From NCBI GenBank assembly GCA_945885645.1, contig CAMCYV010000092.1, positions 1-6,092 of the forward strand: DNA of 6,092 bases. The letters are read 5' to 3'. The position numbers and the translations under genes were made by a program. Source of the stretch: Bifidobacterium breve (GTDB lineage Bacteria; Actinomycetota; Actinomycetes; S36-B12). The notes under the pieces are model-generated. The model worked only from the letters and a program-made list of their open reading frames with translations, was not told the origin of the DNA and did no database searches. Shown one piece after another: positions 5,060 to 6,092 of the stretch. The number at the start of each line of letters is the position of its first letter. The stretch's first letter is position 1.

Positions 5060-6042
5060 AAATTCTGGTAACCGGCGCCGCTGGTTTTATTGGTAGCCAT
5101 TTTGTTCGTGAACTTTTGGCTGGTTCCTATCCCGGTTTGGGTGAGGTAGAAGGCGTGACGGTGTACGACAAGTTGACCTATGCCGGCAACCTGGAAAACC
5201 TTGCTTCCGTTTCCACCGATCCGCGGTACACATTCGTGCAGGGCGATATCTGCGACGGCGATCTTTTGGACCAGGTATTGCCAGGCCATGACGTGGTCGT
5301 CAACTTTGCTGCAGAAACCCACGTGGACCGGTCGATCCACGGACCACAGGATTTTGTGGTGACCAACGTTGTCGGGACACAGACTGTTCTAGATGCTTGT
5401 CTACGAAATAACATTGCGCGGGTTGTGCATATTGGCACCGATGAAGTTTACGGATCCATTGACGAAGGATCATGGTCTGAGTCTGAACCTTTACTGCCGA
5501 ACTCACCGTACTCCGCGGCAAAGGCCGCCGCTGAATTATTGGTGCGCTCCTATTTTGTGACCTACGGACTAAATGTTTCTTCGACTCGCTGTTCCAACAA
5601 CTATGGCCCGTATCAATTTCCGGAAAAACTTATTCCGCTTTTTGTCACAAACCTGATCGACGGCAAAAAAGTTCCACTCTACGGAGATGGCCTCAACGTT
5701 AGGGACTGGCTACACGTTGATGACCACTGTCGGGGAATCGCCATAGTGATCGAAAAGGGTGAACCCGGCCAGCCTTACAACATCGGTGGCGGATTGGAAC
5801 TGAACAACAGGGAGATCACCGAAGCGGTACTCGCTTCGATGGGCGCGGACTGGTCAATGGTTACTCCGGTCGAAGACCGCAAGGGCCATGATCGACGCTA
5901 TTCCGTTGACGACTCGAAGTTGCGTGCCATGGGTCATGAACCGCAACACAAATTCGAAGACGGTCTGGCCGAAACTATTGCGTGGTACAAGGCAAATGAA
6001 TCCTGGTGGCGACCATTGCAAGCCAAGGCAGCGATTAAGTAG
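5056..6042 (+). CDS. rmlB: dTDP-glucose 4,6-dehydratase
   Basis: A 328-residue extended short-chain dehydrogenase that turns dTDP-D-glucose into dTDP-4-keto-6-deoxy-D-glucose, the second step of dTDP-L-rhamnose synthesis, in the cytoplasm. The NAD-binding Rossmann motif GAAGFIGSH is at residues 7-15. RmlB hallmarks follow: YDKLTYAGNLENL at 37-49, FAAETHVDRSI at 84-94, the T-D-E active-site triad at 128-130 (IGTDEVYGS), and YxxxK at Y152/K156. Later come RCSNNYGPYQFPEKLIPL, the DGLNVRDWLHVDDHC nucleotide-sugar region and YNIGGG. Length is normal. ATG 5056 is chosen over the in-frame ATG 5029 because it has a good ribosome binding site, overlaps the pheA stop as ATGA, and begins right at the Rossmann fold. 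rmlD follows 5 bases after the stop, confirming a rhamnose pathway role. Also known as rfbB. Confidence 0.97.
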   Translation: MKILVTGAAGFIGSHFVRELLAGSYPGLGEVEGVTVYDKLTYAGNLENLASVSTDPRYTFVQGDICDGDLLDQVLPGHDVVVNFAAETHVDRSIHGPQDFVVTNVVGTQTVLDACLRNNIARVVHIGTDEVYGSIDEGSWSESEPLLPNSPYSAAKAAAELLVRSYFVTYGLNVSSTRCSNNYGPYQFPEKLIPLFVTNLIDGKKVPLYGDGLNVRDWLHVDDHCRGIAIVIEKGEPGQPYNIGGGLELNNREITEAVLASMGADWSMVTPVEDRKGHDRRYSVDDSKLRAMGHEPQHKFEDGLAETIAWYKANESWWRPLQAKAAIK

Positions 6043-6047
6043 TTGAC

Positions 6048-6092
6048 ATGAAGATCTTGGTCACCGGCAGCAACGGGCAACTTGGTACCGAG
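6048..6092 (+). CDS. rmlD: dTDP-4-dehydrorhamnose reductase (first 15 codons, cut by window edge)
   Basis: The 15 codons read MKILVTGSNGQLGTE. The GSNGQLG form of the NAD(P)-binding motif is characteristic of RmlD/RfbD, which reduces dTDP-4-keto-L-rhamnose to dTDP-L-rhamnose. It begins 5 bases after the rmlB stop on the same strand, as expected in a rhamnose operon. No strong Shine-Dalgarno sequence is visible in the AAGTAGTTGAC stretch before it, so it may depend on translation of rmlB. A bifunctional reductase/epimerase fusion cannot be excluded, since only the N-terminus is seen. Confidence 0.8.
   Translation, partial: MKILVTGSNGQLGTE

Noticed and set aside
5056..6068. Similar 21-base starts of rmlB and rmlD (17 of 21 bases agree) as a possible direct repeat
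   Set aside because: Both encode M-K-I-L-V-T-G, the common beginning of Rossmann-fold sugar nucleotide enzymes; the differences are mostly at third positions, so this is protein constraint, not a repeat element.

Overview
The window looks like an ordinary chromosomal segment of an actinomycete with moderate G+C (about half, judged by eye). The main reason is the gene company. A glycerophosphodiester phosphodiesterase, a SEC-C zinc-motif protein of the DUF5926 type, a DUF4446 protein and a monofunctional prephenate dehydratase (pheA) are, from memory, a set typical of Actinobacteria. Several starts also have a TANNNT box a few bases upstream and no Shine-Dalgarno sequence, the leaderless pattern common in that phylum. 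The modest G+C would suit a small-genome freshwater or marine actinobacterium or a low-G+C corynebacterium-like lineage, but the genus cannot be fixed from this sequence.

Layout. (1) 1-374, minus strand: the 5' two-thirds or so of a HAD-family phosphatase, running off the left edge. (2) 384-1190 and 1238-2176, plus strand: glycerophosphodiester phosphodiesterase, then the DUF5926/SEC-C protein. (3) 2183-3505, minus strand: a membrane protein with a K+-channel-like pore region, convergent with the DUF5926 gene and divergent from the next block. (4) 3579 to the right edge, plus strand: a tight operon of DUF4446, pheA, rmlB and the first 15 codons of rmlD. The first two junctions are 4-base ATGA overlaps; the last is a 5-base gap.

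The functions are mostly housekeeping: phospholipid headgroup turnover (GDPD), phosphate-ester clean-up (HAD), phenylalanine synthesis (PheA) and dTDP-L-rhamnose supply for cell-envelope glycans (RmlB, RmlD). The three less understood proteins are DUF5926, the pore-like membrane protein and DUF4446. The window is almost fully coding. The longest gap is 73 bases (3506-3578), so no gene-free stretch reaches 300 bases. No tRNA, rRNA, CRISPR array, insertion sequence or convincing intrinsic terminator was seen.

No clear novel defence or mobile system was found. The points most worth a second look are the interlocked divergent starts at 369-386, the altered selectivity-filter-like motif in the membrane protein, the translational coupling of pheA to rmlB, and the altered GAL motif in the ACT domain of PheA.
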